Positions 44,271 through 53,156 of a DNA stretch of 64,000 bases are shown in pieces. Position 1 is the stretch's first letter. Each line of letters opens with the position of its first letter. The stretch covers positions 225,922-289,921 of the forward strand of contig NZ_JASHHX010000003.1 of the NCBI RefSeq assembly GCF_030056575.1. Reading direction: 5' to 3'. The notes under the pieces are model-generated. The model was not told the origin of the DNA. It saw nothing but the letters and a program-made list of their open reading frames with translations, and made no database searches. The position numbers were made by a program, and so were the translations under genes. This stretch comes from Rhodoblastus sp. 17X3 (GTDB taxonomy: Bacteria > Pseudomonadota > Alphaproteobacteria > Rhizobiales > Beijerinckiaceae).

Positions 44271-44654
44271 ATGAGGATTTTCCTGCGCATGGCCGCGCTC
44301 GGCGCGTTCGCTGCTCTTGCTGGCGCGCCGGCTTATGCCGCGGATGCGGCGAAGCAGATCGCCACCGCCGCCGCCCATGCCGGCATGGCTGCGGGCGCGG
44401 ATTCCGCAAAGATGGTCCAGGCCCATCTGCAGCATGTGATCAATTGCCTCGAGGGGCCCGCGGGCGCGGATTTCAACGCCGGGCCGGGCAATCCGTGCAA
44501 GGATCTCGGCATGGGCGCCATTCCGGACTCCGCCCCGGATCAGCGCAAGAAGCTGGAGGGGGCGGCGGCGATGGCGAAAACGGCGCTGGCTGAAACTGAC
44601 CCCATCAAAGCGAAGGCGATGGCGTCCACCATACAGACCAGCCTGGCCAAGTGA
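44271..44654 (+). CDS. Small secreted helical protein
   Basis: This 127-residue protein has a signal peptide (MRIFLRMAALGAFAALAGAPAYA). The mature part is Ala/Lys-rich and helical with two Cys (HVINCLEGPAGADF, GNPCKDLG) that could pair. A final helix (AMAKTALAETDPIKAKAMA) follows. GGGGAGGGGGC precedes ATG 44271. I do not recognise a named family; small periplasmic proteins of this type are common in Hyphomicrobiales. Confidence 0.72.
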   Translation: MRIFLRMAALGAFAALAGAPAYAADAAKQIATAAAHAGMAAGADSAKMVQAHLQHVINCLEGPAGADFNAGPGNPCKDLGMGAIPDSAPDQRKKLEGAAAMAKTALAETDPIKAKAMASTIQTSLAK

Positions 44655-44760
44655 AGCATGGCGTCCATTCGGCTGCGAGGCGTTGGGTCAGATTGTTGAC
44701 ACAACGCCATGTTTTTATGTCGAAATCCAGATCGGTGGCGGCGTGAGGCTGCTCGGCGCG

Positions 44761-44946
44761 CTAACGGCGGAACGCGGCAAACAGAGCCCCGCCGGCCGCG
44801 CCCGCCACAAAGCCGAGCGGCCCGGTGATGAACAGGCCGAGCAGCGGCCCTTGATTGGCGCCCGGCGTGAAGATCATCGGGCCAAAGAAACCGGCTGCGA
44901 AGCCCGCGGCTCCGAGCCGGCATCCCCATTGCAACGCGAATCCCAT
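44761..44946 (-). CDS. Small hydrophobic membrane protein
   Basis: This 61-residue protein consists mainly of two hydrophobic, Gly/Ala/Phe-rich segments (GAAGFAAGFFGPMIF and LGLFITGPLGFVAGAAGGALF) with a short Asn/Pro loop between and a basic Arg-Arg end. It probably forms a membrane hairpin. The start is uncertain: ATG 44946 is used, and GTG 44982 would add 12 residues. It is an isolated gene between a secreted-protein gene and the AlkB-like gene, of unknown function. Confidence 0.6.
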   Translation of the reverse strand: MGFALQWGCRLGAAGFAAGFFGPMIFTPGANQGPLLGLFITGPLGFVAGAAGGALFAAFRR

Positions 44947-45117
44947 GACGCTCAAGTCTGGAAACTCCCAATTCCGGCGCACCCCGTCAGCACGATCAAA
45001 ATAGGAGGTAAAATGTTAAGAACGGAACTTTCGGCATCGTCAAAAAAGAATTAAAACACTGCGGCAGAGTCCAAGGTCGAGAAATATGCGTGACGATCGC
45101 AGGATAGTGACGGGGCA

Positions 45118-46299
45118 ATGGTCGAGCAGATTCTGAAATTACGCGACAAGATCGCATTGTCCGATGTCGCCCAGCTGCGTTTTACCGCGCAAAACCTTGT
45201 TTTCCTCGCCTCGGCGATCGGCTTAATGGCTGGCGGGCTCTGGACATGGGCGCCCGTCGCGATCTTCATGATTCTTGCGACGCTGGTGGACGAATTGGGC
45301 GGCGAGGACCGAACCAACAATCCCCATCCTCCGGCGGCTTTGCAGAACGCGATGCTGATGCTCAACGCGCCTCTGCTCTTCGTGAACGCGACGCTGTTCG
45401 CCTATTATTTCACTCCGGGCGATCCACTATATCTGGCGGCGGCGCTCAAGCCGCTCGGGATCGATCTTGACGCCGCGCGCGCGGCGACGACGCGATTTGA
45501 CCTCGTTCTCGCCATTCTCGCGCAGGGCTTCAACTGGGCGCTCGGCCTGATCGCCGCGCATGAGCTGCTGCACAGGACGGATTCTCCCTTCGATGTCGAA
45601 CTTTCGCGCTGGCTTAGCGGACTCGGCGGCGATCCCTGGATGGCGCTCCACCATCCGGCCATCCATCACCGCTATCTGGGGCTTCCCAGCGATCCGGGCA
45701 CGCCCCGGCGCGGAGTCTCGATTTATCGTTTCTACGTCAGCGTCTACATCGGCAATATCGCCGCCGGCGCGCGGTTCGAGCGCGAAAGGCTAAGCCGTGG
45801 CGGGTCGCCGTTCTGGACCCTGAACAACCGTTTCCTCACCGGCTGGCTGATCTTTGCGGCCCTCGCCGGCTATTTCTTCCTGATCGCGGGGCTGAAGGCC
45901 GTCGCCGTCTATTTCATCGGCGCGGCGCTCGGCAGATTCTTCCTCGCCACCACGGATTATGTCCAGCATTACGGCCTGTTGCGGGTCGAGGGCGAACCGC
46001 TCGACGCCCGGCTGTCGTGGGACGTCTATCATATTGGCACCAATGCGGTGCTCTATTGCGTTGGCCGTCATTCCGATCATCACATCTATCCGCGCCGCGC
46101 CTGCGGCGATCTCCAAACGCGCAGCGACGCGCTTTCCCACCGGCATGGCTATCTCACCATGATCGCCTTGTCCCTGGCGCCGCCGTTGTTCCACAAAGTG
46201 ATGCAGCCCCGGCTCGATGAATGGGACAGGACCTTCGCGACCGACGCCGACCTCGCCTATATGCGCGAGAACGGCATTCCCTGCGCCAGCCGCGCCTGA
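45118..46299 (+). CDS. AlkB-like membrane non-heme diiron hydroxylase (divergent)
   Basis: This 393-residue membrane protein of the alkane monooxygenase/fatty acid desaturase superfamily has about six helices and the His clusters HELLHR (about 148), HHPAIHHR (about 178) and RHSDHHIYPRR (about 318), plus DYVQHYGLLR (about 280). AlkB proper has EHxxGHH and NYxEHYGL in the second and third of these, so E-to-H/Q and N-to-D changes mark this as a divergent member. It may hydroxylate alkanes, fatty acids or other lipids. No rubredoxin or rubredoxin reductase gene is adjacent. Confidence 0.85.
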   Translation: MVEQILKLRDKIALSDVAQLRFTAQNLVFLASAIGLMAGGLWTWAPVAIFMILATLVDELGGEDRTNNPHPPAALQNAMLMLNAPLLFVNATLFAYYFTPGDPLYLAAALKPLGIDLDAARAATTRFDLVLAILAQGFNWALGLIAAHELLHRTDSPFDVELSRWLSGLGGDPWMALHHPAIHHRYLGLPSDPGTPRRGVSIYRFYVSVYIGNIAAGARFERERLSRGGSPFWTLNNRFLTGWLIFAALAGYFFLIAGLKAVAVYFIGAALGRFFLATTDYVQHYGLLRVEGEPLDARLSWDVYHIGTNAVLYCVGRHSDHHIYPRRACGDLQTRSDALSHRHGYLTMIALSLAPPLFHKVMQPRLDEWDRTFATDADLAYMRENGIPCASRA

Positions 46300-46830
46300 G
46301 CGCGGGGAGGGGCCTGCGCGTCGGCGCCGGGCCGAGCGAATTAGGCGAAAGGCCAGCCAAATCTCATCTGAGAAGCGGGCGTCGCCGCGTCATCGCGAGG
46401 CGGGTTCGCTATTGGCGCAGATTTGGCGCGATGAAACTTCGAATGACAAAAATCGTTAAATTGCAAGCAATTGCGACTTCAACGACGGCGGCTCCACGTT
46501 CTGTGTCTCGGGAAAACCCGGCCGGCCCGCTTATGTATCCCGCGCCGTCGCAGCAACCTCGTCCGTCATCCTGGAATTATTTCCTCAATTGGCGGGATGT
46601 GTTTGAGAAGCAGCCGGCCGTAAATAATAAAGTCGGTTAGTGTTTTGGCGCCGACAGCGCTAACTGCTTCTCAGCTATCTATCCAATTTGTGAATTGCGC
46701 TTTCTTCAAATTGTTATAAAATGCATAAATGTAATAAGAAACAAATGGTTGAGCTTGTCGGCCATTTGAATTTGCTGGCGGGAATGCATCGTGAACAATT
46801 AAGTATTTTACTTAATAAAAAGGTATTAAG
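46300..46830. other. 531-bp intergenic region, AT-rich towards its right end
   Basis: No gene can be supported here. The left half has the composition of its surroundings; from about 46640 the sequence becomes clearly AT-rich, with TTGTTATAAAATGCATAAATG near 46710. A small frame from ATG 46721 (MHKCNKKQMVELVGHLNLLA) runs into the glycosyltransferase gene in another frame, has no ribosome binding site, and is not called. Confidence 0.6.
46798..46816 (+). promoter_or_regulatory. Perfect hairpin next to the glycosyltransferase ribosome binding site
   Basis: ATTAAGTA, loop TTT, TACTTAAT is a perfect 8-bp inverted repeat ending just before AAAAAGG, the likely ribosome binding site for ATG 46831. 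It could be an operator or an mRNA hairpin. Confidence 0.4.
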
Positions 46831-47835
46831 ATGGCTCACGCAGATATTGCCGTATTGGCTTTTACTAAAAACAAGTCTGCCCAGTTCGCCGATTTCATCC
46901 AGCGGCTCGAGGACCAGACGCTGCGGCCCGACCACATTTTTGTAATCGGGTCGGAAGCTGAGGATCTTGCCAAGCTCGACGCAGCCAATCCCCAACTGTC
47001 CGTCTCCCTGGGACGCAAGGGAATCGCAGCGCAACTGAACGACGCGATCGCCTTGACCGAGGGACGTTTCAAATATCTGTTTTTCTTTACGGATGACTTC
47101 ATTCCTTCCCGGTTTTGGATCGAGCGCGCGGTCGCGGTTCTTGAATCGTCGAAGGATATTGTTGGTCTCACAGGCAGGTTGCTGACCGATGGCGAAAAGT
47201 CGTCATCGACGAGCCTTGATGACGCGCTGTCGCTTGTCGATCTATATGACGGCTTGCCGCAAACCGAGACAAACATCGTCGAGCCATGGCCCTTGCGGGG
47301 ATGCAACATGGCCCTCCGGCGGGCGGCCGTCGGGGCGATATGGTTTGATGAAAGCCTCCCGGTAAGCGGTTGGATGGAAGATGCGGACTTCAGCGCGCGC
47401 GTTGCGCGCCGGGGAAGGGTCGTCCGTTCGTCGGTCCTGTTTGGCGTGAAGCTGCCGTCGGCGACGCCTCGCACGAGCGGCTTCGCCCTGGGTTTCGCCC
47501 AGGTGGTCAATCCGGTCTATCTGGCGCGCAAAGGCCGCCTGGGCGCTGTCTCCGCCCTCGTTTCAATTACTGGCAATTTCGCGCGAAACGCGCTGAGCGC
47601 GTTATGGATTGGCGCCAGCGCCGATGATCGCCGGCGGTTCTATGGAAATATTCGCGGGCTGGGCGGTTTGATGCACATGTCCAGGGGCGGCGGCTCGCGT
47701 GAGCCATTCCCCGGCGATAGAAGCGCAGATTCACAACTGCATGAAAGTCAGCTGCAGGGCGGCAAAAGCGATTCGAAAAATACTTTTGATCCGTCCGCAT
47801 CGATCATCCATTCCTCCGACTTCAGCTGCCGCTGA
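46831..47835 (+). CDS. Family 2 glycosyltransferase
   Basis: This 334-residue protein has a GT-A fold: ADIAVLAFTKNKSAQFADFI, KGIAAQLNDAIALTEGRFKY with LFFFTDDFIPSRFW supplying the Asp-Asp metal site (about 88), then RGCNMALRRAAVG and SGWMEDADFSARVARRG (the ED catalytic region). It is similar to rhamnosyltransferase-like GT2 enzymes for exopolysaccharide or O-antigen, probably soluble or peripheral. The last 50 residues are low complexity. It stands alone, preceded by AT-rich DNA and followed by gene fragments, suggesting an accessory gene. Confidence 0.85.
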   Translation: MAHADIAVLAFTKNKSAQFADFIQRLEDQTLRPDHIFVIGSEAEDLAKLDAANPQLSVSLGRKGIAAQLNDAIALTEGRFKYLFFFTDDFIPSRFWIERAVAVLESSKDIVGLTGRLLTDGEKSSSTSLDDALSLVDLYDGLPQTETNIVEPWPLRGCNMALRRAAVGAIWFDESLPVSGWMEDADFSARVARRGRVVRSSVLFGVKLPSATPRTSGFALGFAQVVNPVYLARKGRLGAVSALVSITGNFARNALSALWIGASADDRRRFYGNIRGLGGLMHMSRGGGSREPFPGDRSADSQLHESQLQGGKSDSKNTFDPSASIIHSSDFSCR

Positions 47836-48080
47836 AAGGACTGCTTGCAAGACGGCGTGATCGCTTCTCGGGCGCCCAAGGCGTTATATCTTGGGTCGCC
47901 GGAATCGGCGCGCGCCGGCGATTTTCCCTATCTCAATCGGATCGCACTCGCGTCTGAAACGCCTGGAGTCCAAGGCGTTCTGCCCCAGACCGGACTGGCC
48001 TGGGAGGACAGCTGGCTGCTCGCCTCCGCCCTCGCACCGCGACCGGGAAGGAGCCCGTCTGATGGCGACGACGTCGAACG

Positions 48081-48425
48081 CTACTCGTCATTCCCGGCGT
48101 TCAAGTCCTCAAGCGGTATGGTCCTGCTTGCGGGGCCATCGACTACAGCGTCGACGTCCGTGAGCAGGCGCGCGATCATTTGCGCGATTTCCCGCGCCTC
48201 GTCCCGCGAAAACCGCCGCGTTTCCGCGAGGCGCGAAGGCTCGTCATCGAATTGGACGAAGGAGATGGAACGACCCGTGGCGTCCTCGACCGAAAAGGAT
48301 TCGTCGGAACGTCGAATCTTGAGTGGGAGCGTGATGGGCAACCGGGGCGTCGCGGCGTCGGCGTCGTCACGCCGACTCCATTTGCGCCCGAAAGTCAGCC
48401 TTCCGAATTTGTCACGATGCGTCAA
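48081..48425 (-). CDS. Small conserved hypothetical protein (Hyphomicrobiales type)
   Basis: This 114-residue soluble protein has RLPITLPLKIRRSDESFSVEDATGRSISFVQFDDEPSR followed in the chain by RRFSRDEAREIAQMIARL. The pattern beta-strand segment, F/V-E-D-A-x-G-R, Y/F-x-F-x-D-E, then a DEAR-x-IA helix recurs in many short Hyphomicrobiales proteins of unknown role. The only start for the whole frame is TTG 48425, so the N-terminus is uncertain. On both sides lie stretches with no recognisable gene (47836-48080 and 48426-48631). Confidence 0.6.
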   Translation of the reverse strand: MTHRDKFGRLTFGRKWSRRDDADAATPRLPITLPLKIRRSDESFSVEDATGRSISFVQFDDEPSRLAETRRFSRDEAREIAQMIARLLTDVDAVVDGPASRTIPLEDLNAGNDE

Positions 48426-48631
48426 AATGCAATCCTGTATTCTGAAACGACTTTTCTACGATTGCTTCCATTACCACGGATTGCCTGAGCGTGACGCCAG
48501 CGCCGTTCACATTTTCGGGAGGAGGGGAGTTTCGCCACGATGTCGGCGCAGGCGTAATGGCGCCACGGGCAGGTCGGGACCTGATTGAGCCGCGCCCGCG
48601 CTTCGCCAGCGATCAAGATTGCCGCTCGCCG

Positions 48632-48999
48632 CTATTTCGACTTGCTGGCGTTCTTCCGCTTGCCGCCCGGCGTCTCCTCACGCTGCATCGCATGGTATTT
48701 TCGCTTGATTTCGGCGAGATGGACAGTCGGTTTCGATCCAGACCTTCCATCGTTTCGGCGATGATCTGGAACATGGCAAGGTTGTGGAACCAATTGTGGT
48801 TCGCCGGGATCACAAAGCAGGGCGAGTTCTTGGCGCTGGGCGCCGTCATCGCATCCTCGAAGGCGCTCACGTCATCGTCCCAATAATTTCGTTCGGTATA
48901 GTCGGACTTGGCGATTTTCCAGCTTCGCGCGGGGTCTACCAGCCGTTCCTCGAAGCGCGCCAATTGCGCAATGGCGTTTGTCGCAGTCTCATTCAGCGC
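48632..48999 (-). pseudogene. 3' fragment of a PPK2-type polyphosphate kinase, also frameshifted
   Basis: The minus strand reads LARFEERLVDPARSWKIAK, SDYTERNYWDDDVSAFEDA and VIPANHNWFHNLAMFQIIAE, the conserved C-terminal third of class I PPK2 (polyphosphate:ADP/AMP phosphotransferase). The N-terminal two thirds with the Walker motifs are absent; homology stops near 48999. After METMEGL the frame breaks around 48735-48742, and the proper ending (PTVHLAEIKRKYHAMQREE) continues in another frame to TAG at 48632. So the gene is both truncated and frameshifted and cannot make an active kinase. Confidence 0.8.
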
Positions 49000-49178
49000 G
49001 CCTGACGAGGGGCCACACAGGCAAGCGGGTCGTAATGGCGGCAGCTTTTGGTGGATCGATTGCGAACCGCATCCGCCGCCAGCGACCCGCTCGAAAGCGC
49101 TATTTCGTCAATCCGCGACGCACGTTCGGGTCGAGTTGCCGGAGGCCGCCTGAGCGGCTGCCGCCATTCGCGGAGCGT

Positions 49179-50234
49179 CTATTCGAAGGCGAAAATCCGT
49201 TTCCAGTCGTCCTTCATGCTGATAACGAACCAGCCGTCCTTCTTCGCCTCGTCATAGAGCGTCTGCGGGAAGGTTCCGATCCTGGTCTCCGGCAGCCCCT
49301 GAGCGGGACCATAGGCATATTCGCGCTTGCCGTCGTCATGCAGCACGATCATCGACAGCCGGGCGCCGTCGCCGGCCTTTGTGTATTCCAGCATCTGGCG
49401 GTCGCCGGTCGAATTGCCGAAGGCGGCGCGCGGCCTGCGGCCGATCTCGAGGTGGATGCTCTCGGGCTTGCCGGCGTTGTTGTCGTTCAACAGCAACTTC
49501 GGCTCCTTGGTCAGGAACGGCTTGCCGTTCCTGTCGTAGCCGAACTTCGTCCCGAGCGCGCTGCCGACTACATTTTCGCGCGGGACGCCATAGATCCGCT
49601 CGGAATAGACGCGCACGAAATCCTGCCCGCCGCCGGTGACGATGAAGGTTTTATAGCCATTGGCGCGGAAGAAGGTCAGAACCTCCTGCATCGGCTGGTA
49701 GGTCAGTTCGGTATGGAGACGCTTCCAGCGATGATCCCGGGCCTCAGCGATCCACGCCTTCACGTCGGCCTGAAACGTGTCCACGTCCATGCCGGTGAGG
49801 GTCGCCATTGCGATCTTTTCGAAGTCGTGCGGCGAAAGCTTGCCGATCTTCTCGAAGTCTCCGGTCAGCACGGTCTTGAACGGCTCGATGCCGGCCAGTT
49901 CGGGCTTCGCCTTGACCACGGCCGGGACGCGGTCGAGGCAAAAGATCACTTGCGCGTAGATCGGTTGCTCGACCCATAGCGTGCCGTCCTGATCGAAGGT
50001 GGCGATGCGTTCCTCGGGCGGGACGAAATCCTTGCTCGCCGGATCGGTCGTGACGCGAATGAAGTCGAGGATCGCCTTTTTCGCCGGGCCATCGTTCCAC
50101 GATGGCAAAGGATTGGTTGCGTCCCCCGCTTGCGCGGAAGCCGGACGCAACAGCCCTGAGAGAGCGGGCAGAACGGCCCATGCGGCGAGAAGGCTGCGAC
50201 GGCTCATGCCGCGGGAAGGAAAGTCTGGTTTCAT
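49179..50234 (-). CDS. Exported HAD-family phosphatase (Tat signal)
   Basis: This 351-residue haloacid dehalogenase-like protein has a twin-arginine leader (MSRRSLLAAWAVLPALSG). HAD motif I is ATFDQDGTLW (about residue 80), motif II KTFIVTGGGQDF, and motif III/IV AFGNSTGDRQMLEYT. Proteins of this class are often annotated as periplasmic phosphoserine phosphatase-like hydrolases; the substrate is unknown. The start at ATG 50234 has GAGGG upstream. It is intact although both flanks carry gene fragments (ppk2 and AraC). Confidence 0.85.
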   Translation of the reverse strand: MKPDFPSRGMSRRSLLAAWAVLPALSGLLRPASAQAGDATNPLPSWNDGPAKKAILDFIRVTTDPASKDFVPPEERIATFDQDGTLWVEQPIYAQVIFCLDRVPAVVKAKPELAGIEPFKTVLTGDFEKIGKLSPHDFEKIAMATLTGMDVDTFQADVKAWIAEARDHRWKRLHTELTYQPMQEVLTFFRANGYKTFIVTGGGQDFVRVYSERIYGVPRENVVGSALGTKFGYDRNGKPFLTKEPKLLLNDNNAGKPESIHLEIGRRPRAAFGNSTGDRQMLEYTKAGDGARLSMIVLHDDGKREYAYGPAQGLPETRIGTFPQTLYDEAKKDGWFVISMKDDWKRIFAFE

Positions 50235-50311
50235 GGATTGGCCCTCGATAGGCGTTTTTCACAGCTCAGGAAAATTGGCTCAAATCATCGTCCGGGCGGC
50301 GGGCGCATCGG

Positions 50312-50404
50312 TCCTTGAACATGTGCTCGGGCTATAGCGATCCGTCGAATTTCAGTCGTGCTTTCCTGTCGCCGTCAGGCGTCACGCCGGGGCGTATCGC
50401 GCGA
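50312..50404 (+). pseudogene. AraC-family regulator remnant (C-terminal HTH fragment)
   Basis: The plus strand encodes SGYSDPSNFSRAF-LSPSGVTPGR, closely matching the second helix-turn-helix of AraC/XylS regulators (CGYSDPSNFSRAFRRxFGVTPxxYR). No upstream HTH, sensor domain or start is present, and the frame continues into unrelated Arg/Pro-rich sequence. It lies in the 282-bp gap between the HAD gene and the enoyl-CoA hydratase gene, which holds nothing else recognisable. Confidence 0.7.
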
Positions 50405-50516
50405 CGGCGCTATCGGCCGCCTCGCGTACGCCCGCCAGCTATCGCACCCTCCCGGACTCGATGGGCGGAACGCGGGCGTACGTTGTCCGCATATCACCGG
50501 CGCGGCAGGTTTTTCA

Positions 50517-51311
50517 TCACTTATGTGTTCGAAAATTCGCAGGACGCTTTTCGACAAAGGCGCCCATCCCCTCCTTCTGGTCGTCCAGGGCGAACAGAGA
50601 CTGGAAAACACGGCGCTCAAAACGCACACCTTGGCTCAATGGCATTTCGAAGGCGATATTCACGGCTTCCTTCGTCAGTCGCGCCACAGGCAAGGACATT
50701 GCGGCGATCGTCGCCGCCGCCTCCATGCTCTCTTCCATGAGGCGATCGATTGGCACAACCCGGGAAACAAGACCGGAGCGTTCCGCCTCATTCACATCCA
50801 TCATTCGGCCTGTGAGACACATATCCATGGCTTTGGCCTTGCCGACCGCTCGCGTGAGCCGCTGAGATCCACCAATGCCCGGCATGACTCCAAGCTTGAT
50901 TTCGGGCTGCCCGAACTTCGCGGTTTCGGATGCGATGACAAAGTCGCACATCATCGCCAGTTCACAACCGCCGCCAAGCGCGAAGCCAGAAACAGCGGCG
51001 ACGATGGGTTTGCGGACCTGTGCGAGGCGATCCCAAAGGTGGAACCAGTCAAGGCGATGGGCCTCGGTATAGGAGAGATTCTGCATCTCCTTGATGTCGG
51101 CGCCCGCGGCAAACGCCTTCTGCGATCCAGTAATGACAATGCAGCCGATTTCCTCGCACTCGTCGAGCCGGGCGAGGGCATCGGAAATATCGACCGCGCT
51201 CTGCACGTTAAGCGCATTGAGCGCCTGCGAGCGATTCAGCGTCATGAGCGCGACGCGGCCACGCTGTTCGATCAGAATGGTTTCATAGGAAGGCAGCTGT
51301 AGCTCGGCCAT
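50517..51311 (-). CDS. Enoyl-CoA hydratase/isomerase family protein
   Basis: This 264-residue crotonase-fold enzyme has [11 protein letters not shown] and [16 protein letters not shown] for the oxyanion hole and CoA binding, [20 protein letters not shown] with the catalytic Glu region, and [12 protein letters not shown]. It probably hydrates 2-enoyl-CoA in fatty-acid or branched-chain acid degradation. The C-terminus ([14 protein letters not shown]) is normal in length. It is bounded by an AraC fragment and an IS3 relic, so it may have been moved with them. Confidence 0.92.
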   Translation of the reverse strand: MAELQLPSYETILIEQRGRVALMTLNRSQALNALNVQSAVDISDALARLDECEEIGCIVITGSQKAFAAGADIKEMQNLSYTEAHRLDWFHLWDRLAQVRKPIVAAVSGFALGGGCELAMMCDFVIASETAKFGQPEIKLGVMPGIGGSQRLTRAVGKAKAMDMCLTGRMMDVNEAERSGLVSRVVPIDRLMEESMEAAATIAAMSLPVARLTKEAVNIAFEMPLSQGVRFERRVFQSLFALDDQKEGMGAFVEKRPANFRTHK

Positions 51312-51354
51312 TGATCTCAGGCTCCGGATGCGGTGCGAATGGAATTGATGACAC

Positions 51355-51828
51355 CACAGAAATCGGACGAGTCTCAGCCAGCCGCAACAAAGAAATCATG
51401 ACGCCGCTTTCAAGGCGCGCGTCGCCGTTGAGGTCTTGAAAGGCAAAAAGACCGCGGCCGAGTCGGCGACAGCTTATGGCGTGCATCCGACCATCAGCCA
51501 CCAACGGAAAAAGGCGCTGCTCGAAGGATCCGCAGATATTTTCAAACGCGGCGGCAAGAAGACGGCCGGGGTCGACGAGGGCGCCGTCCGGGACTTGCAC
51601 GCCAAGATCGGAGAACTGGCCGTCGCCAATGAACCGTAGGTCCGCGATAGCGAATCTTTGTCCAGAAAGCTCAAGCTCTGGACCGGGAAGTCAGGCGCGG
51701 CATGATCGAGCCAGACCATCCCGCGCTGACGATTGGCATGCAGCGTCGCCTGCTGTCGGTCTCGCGATCGTCGTTCTATGACGAGTCGCAGGGTGAGAGC
51801 GAGCCGAACCTCGCGCGGCGGATTCAAG
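51355..51828 (+). mobile_element. IS3-family insertion sequence remnant
   Basis: OrfA-like sequence without a start codon ([48 protein letters not shown]) runs to a stop at 51639. OrfB-like sequence follows in two frames: LSRKLKLWTGK at about 51657, then MIEPDHPALTIGMQRRLLSV and SRSSFYDESQGES. OrfB ends near 51828, before the DDE catalytic domain. The element is therefore a frameshifted 5' relic and inactive. I could not identify terminal inverted repeats. Its right side abuts the 3' end of ackA. Confidence 0.82.
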
Positions 51829-51923
51829 CGGTCGTCGCAACACCGATAGTTTTCACTTACGCCAACCTGTCAAGGCCGACTTGCCTCCCGAAATGCTTCG
51901 CCACGACCGTGGCGCGCAGGCGG

Positions 51924-53096
51924 TCAGGAAAGCAGCACTTTCGCCTGGCGCGCGATAAGCCGCTCCTCGTCGGTCGGGATCGCCCATACCGAGATGCGCG
52001 AGCCGTCCCGGCTGATGCGCAACTCGCCGCGGGCGTTGCGCTCCGGGTCGAGAGTCGCGCCGATCCATGCCGAACCTTCGACGACCTCGGCTCGGGTGGC
52101 GGCGTCGTGCTCGCCGATTCCGCCCGAGAACACCAGCGCGTCGAGGCCGCCCAAGGCGGCGGCGAGCGAGCCCAGCTCCCGGACGATCCGGTACACGAAA
52201 AGCGAAATGGCTTCGCGGGCCTCCGGCGCCGTCGAGGCGCGCAGGGACCGCATGTCGGAGGATATGCCCGAGACGCCGAGCAGGCCAGACTTCTTGTAGA
52301 TCACCTCCTCGATCGCCCGGGCGTCCATGCCGTAATGTTGTAGCAAATGGAGCACGACGCCCGGATCGAGCGCGCCGCAGCGCGTGCCCATCATCAGGCC
52401 ATCCACGGCGGTAAACCCCATGGTGCTCGCGACGCTGCGCCCGTCCTTCACTGCGCAAAGGCTCGCTCCATTGCCGAGATGCGCGAAGACGACGCGGCCG
52501 GCTGCTGTTTCAGGCGCGAGTTCGCGAAAACGCGAAACCAGATATTCGTAGGAAATGCCGTGGAACCCATAGCGCCGCACGCCGTCGTCGGTGAAGCGGC
52601 GCGGCAAGGCGAAGGTCTGGGCCAGCGGAGGCTGGCTCCGGTGGAAGGCGGTGTCGAAGCAGGCGACTTGCGGCTTGTGTGGCGCCACGTCGAAGACGGT
52701 TCGGATTGGCGCGAGATTGTGCGGCTGGTGCAGCGGCGCCAATGGACAAAGTTGGGCGAGCTCCTCCAGAATCTCCCTGGTTACGATCACCGGGCGGTCG
52801 AAATGGACACCGCCATGAACGACGCGATGGCCGAAGCCAACGACCTCCGAACCATCGAGCAGGTCGCGGCTGACGGCGATGATTTCGCGCATGGCCGCAT
52901 CATGATTGAAGCCGTCCCTGGGAAATTTGCGATCGTCGAGCGCGACGCCCTGCGCGTCCACGATCTTGAGATGAGGGTCGACGCCGATGCCCTCGAACAG
53001 GCCCTTGAAAACCAGCGCGTTCTCCGGTGTCGCTTCATAGATTGCGAACTTGATGCTCGACGAACCGGCGTTGATGACGGCGATGCAATCGGCCAT
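51924..53096 (-). CDS. ackA: Acetate kinase
   Basis: This 390-residue enzyme interconverts acetyl phosphate and acetate with ATP. The family opening VINAGSSSIKFAIYE, HRVVHGG, CFDTAFH, RYGFHGISYEYL, AHLGNGASLCAVKDGRS, DPGVVLHLL and FSGGIGEHDA are all present. It lies 60 bases downstream of the phosphotransacetylase gene, forming a pta-ackA unit. Its 3' end abuts the IS3 relic, but the C-terminus looks complete. Confidence 0.95.
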   Translation of the reverse strand: MADCIAVINAGSSSIKFAIYEATPENALVFKGLFEGIGVDPHLKIVDAQGVALDDRKFPRDGFNHDAAMREIIAVSRDLLDGSEVVGFGHRVVHGGVHFDRPVIVTREILEELAQLCPLAPLHQPHNLAPIRTVFDVAPHKPQVACFDTAFHRSQPPLAQTFALPRRFTDDGVRRYGFHGISYEYLVSRFRELAPETAAGRVVFAHLGNGASLCAVKDGRSVASTMGFTAVDGLMMGTRCGALDPGVVLHLLQHYGMDARAIEEVIYKKSGLLGVSGISSDMRSLRASTAPEAREAISLFVYRIVRELGSLAAALGGLDALVFSGGIGEHDAATRAEVVEGSAWIGATLDPERNARGELRISRDGSRISVWAIPTDEERLIARQAKVLLS

Positions 53097-53156
53097 GTCT
53101 TTCCTCCCTCGCTTTGACGGATGCTTAATCCGAACGGCGTCGGCTGGACGCCGCTC

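Noticed and set aside
44655..44760. Possible small RNA near the TTGTTGACACAACG segment
   Set aside because: Only a short imperfect inverted repeat; no terminator or promoter to support a transcript.
46721..46945. 74-codon frame overlapping the glycosyltransferase start
   Set aside because: No ribosome site, and its second half is a shadow of the glycosyltransferase gene in another frame.
47845..48588. 247-codon plus-strand frame
   Set aside because: Ser/Arg-rich, no motif, and antisense to the more plausible 114-residue gene at 48081-48425.
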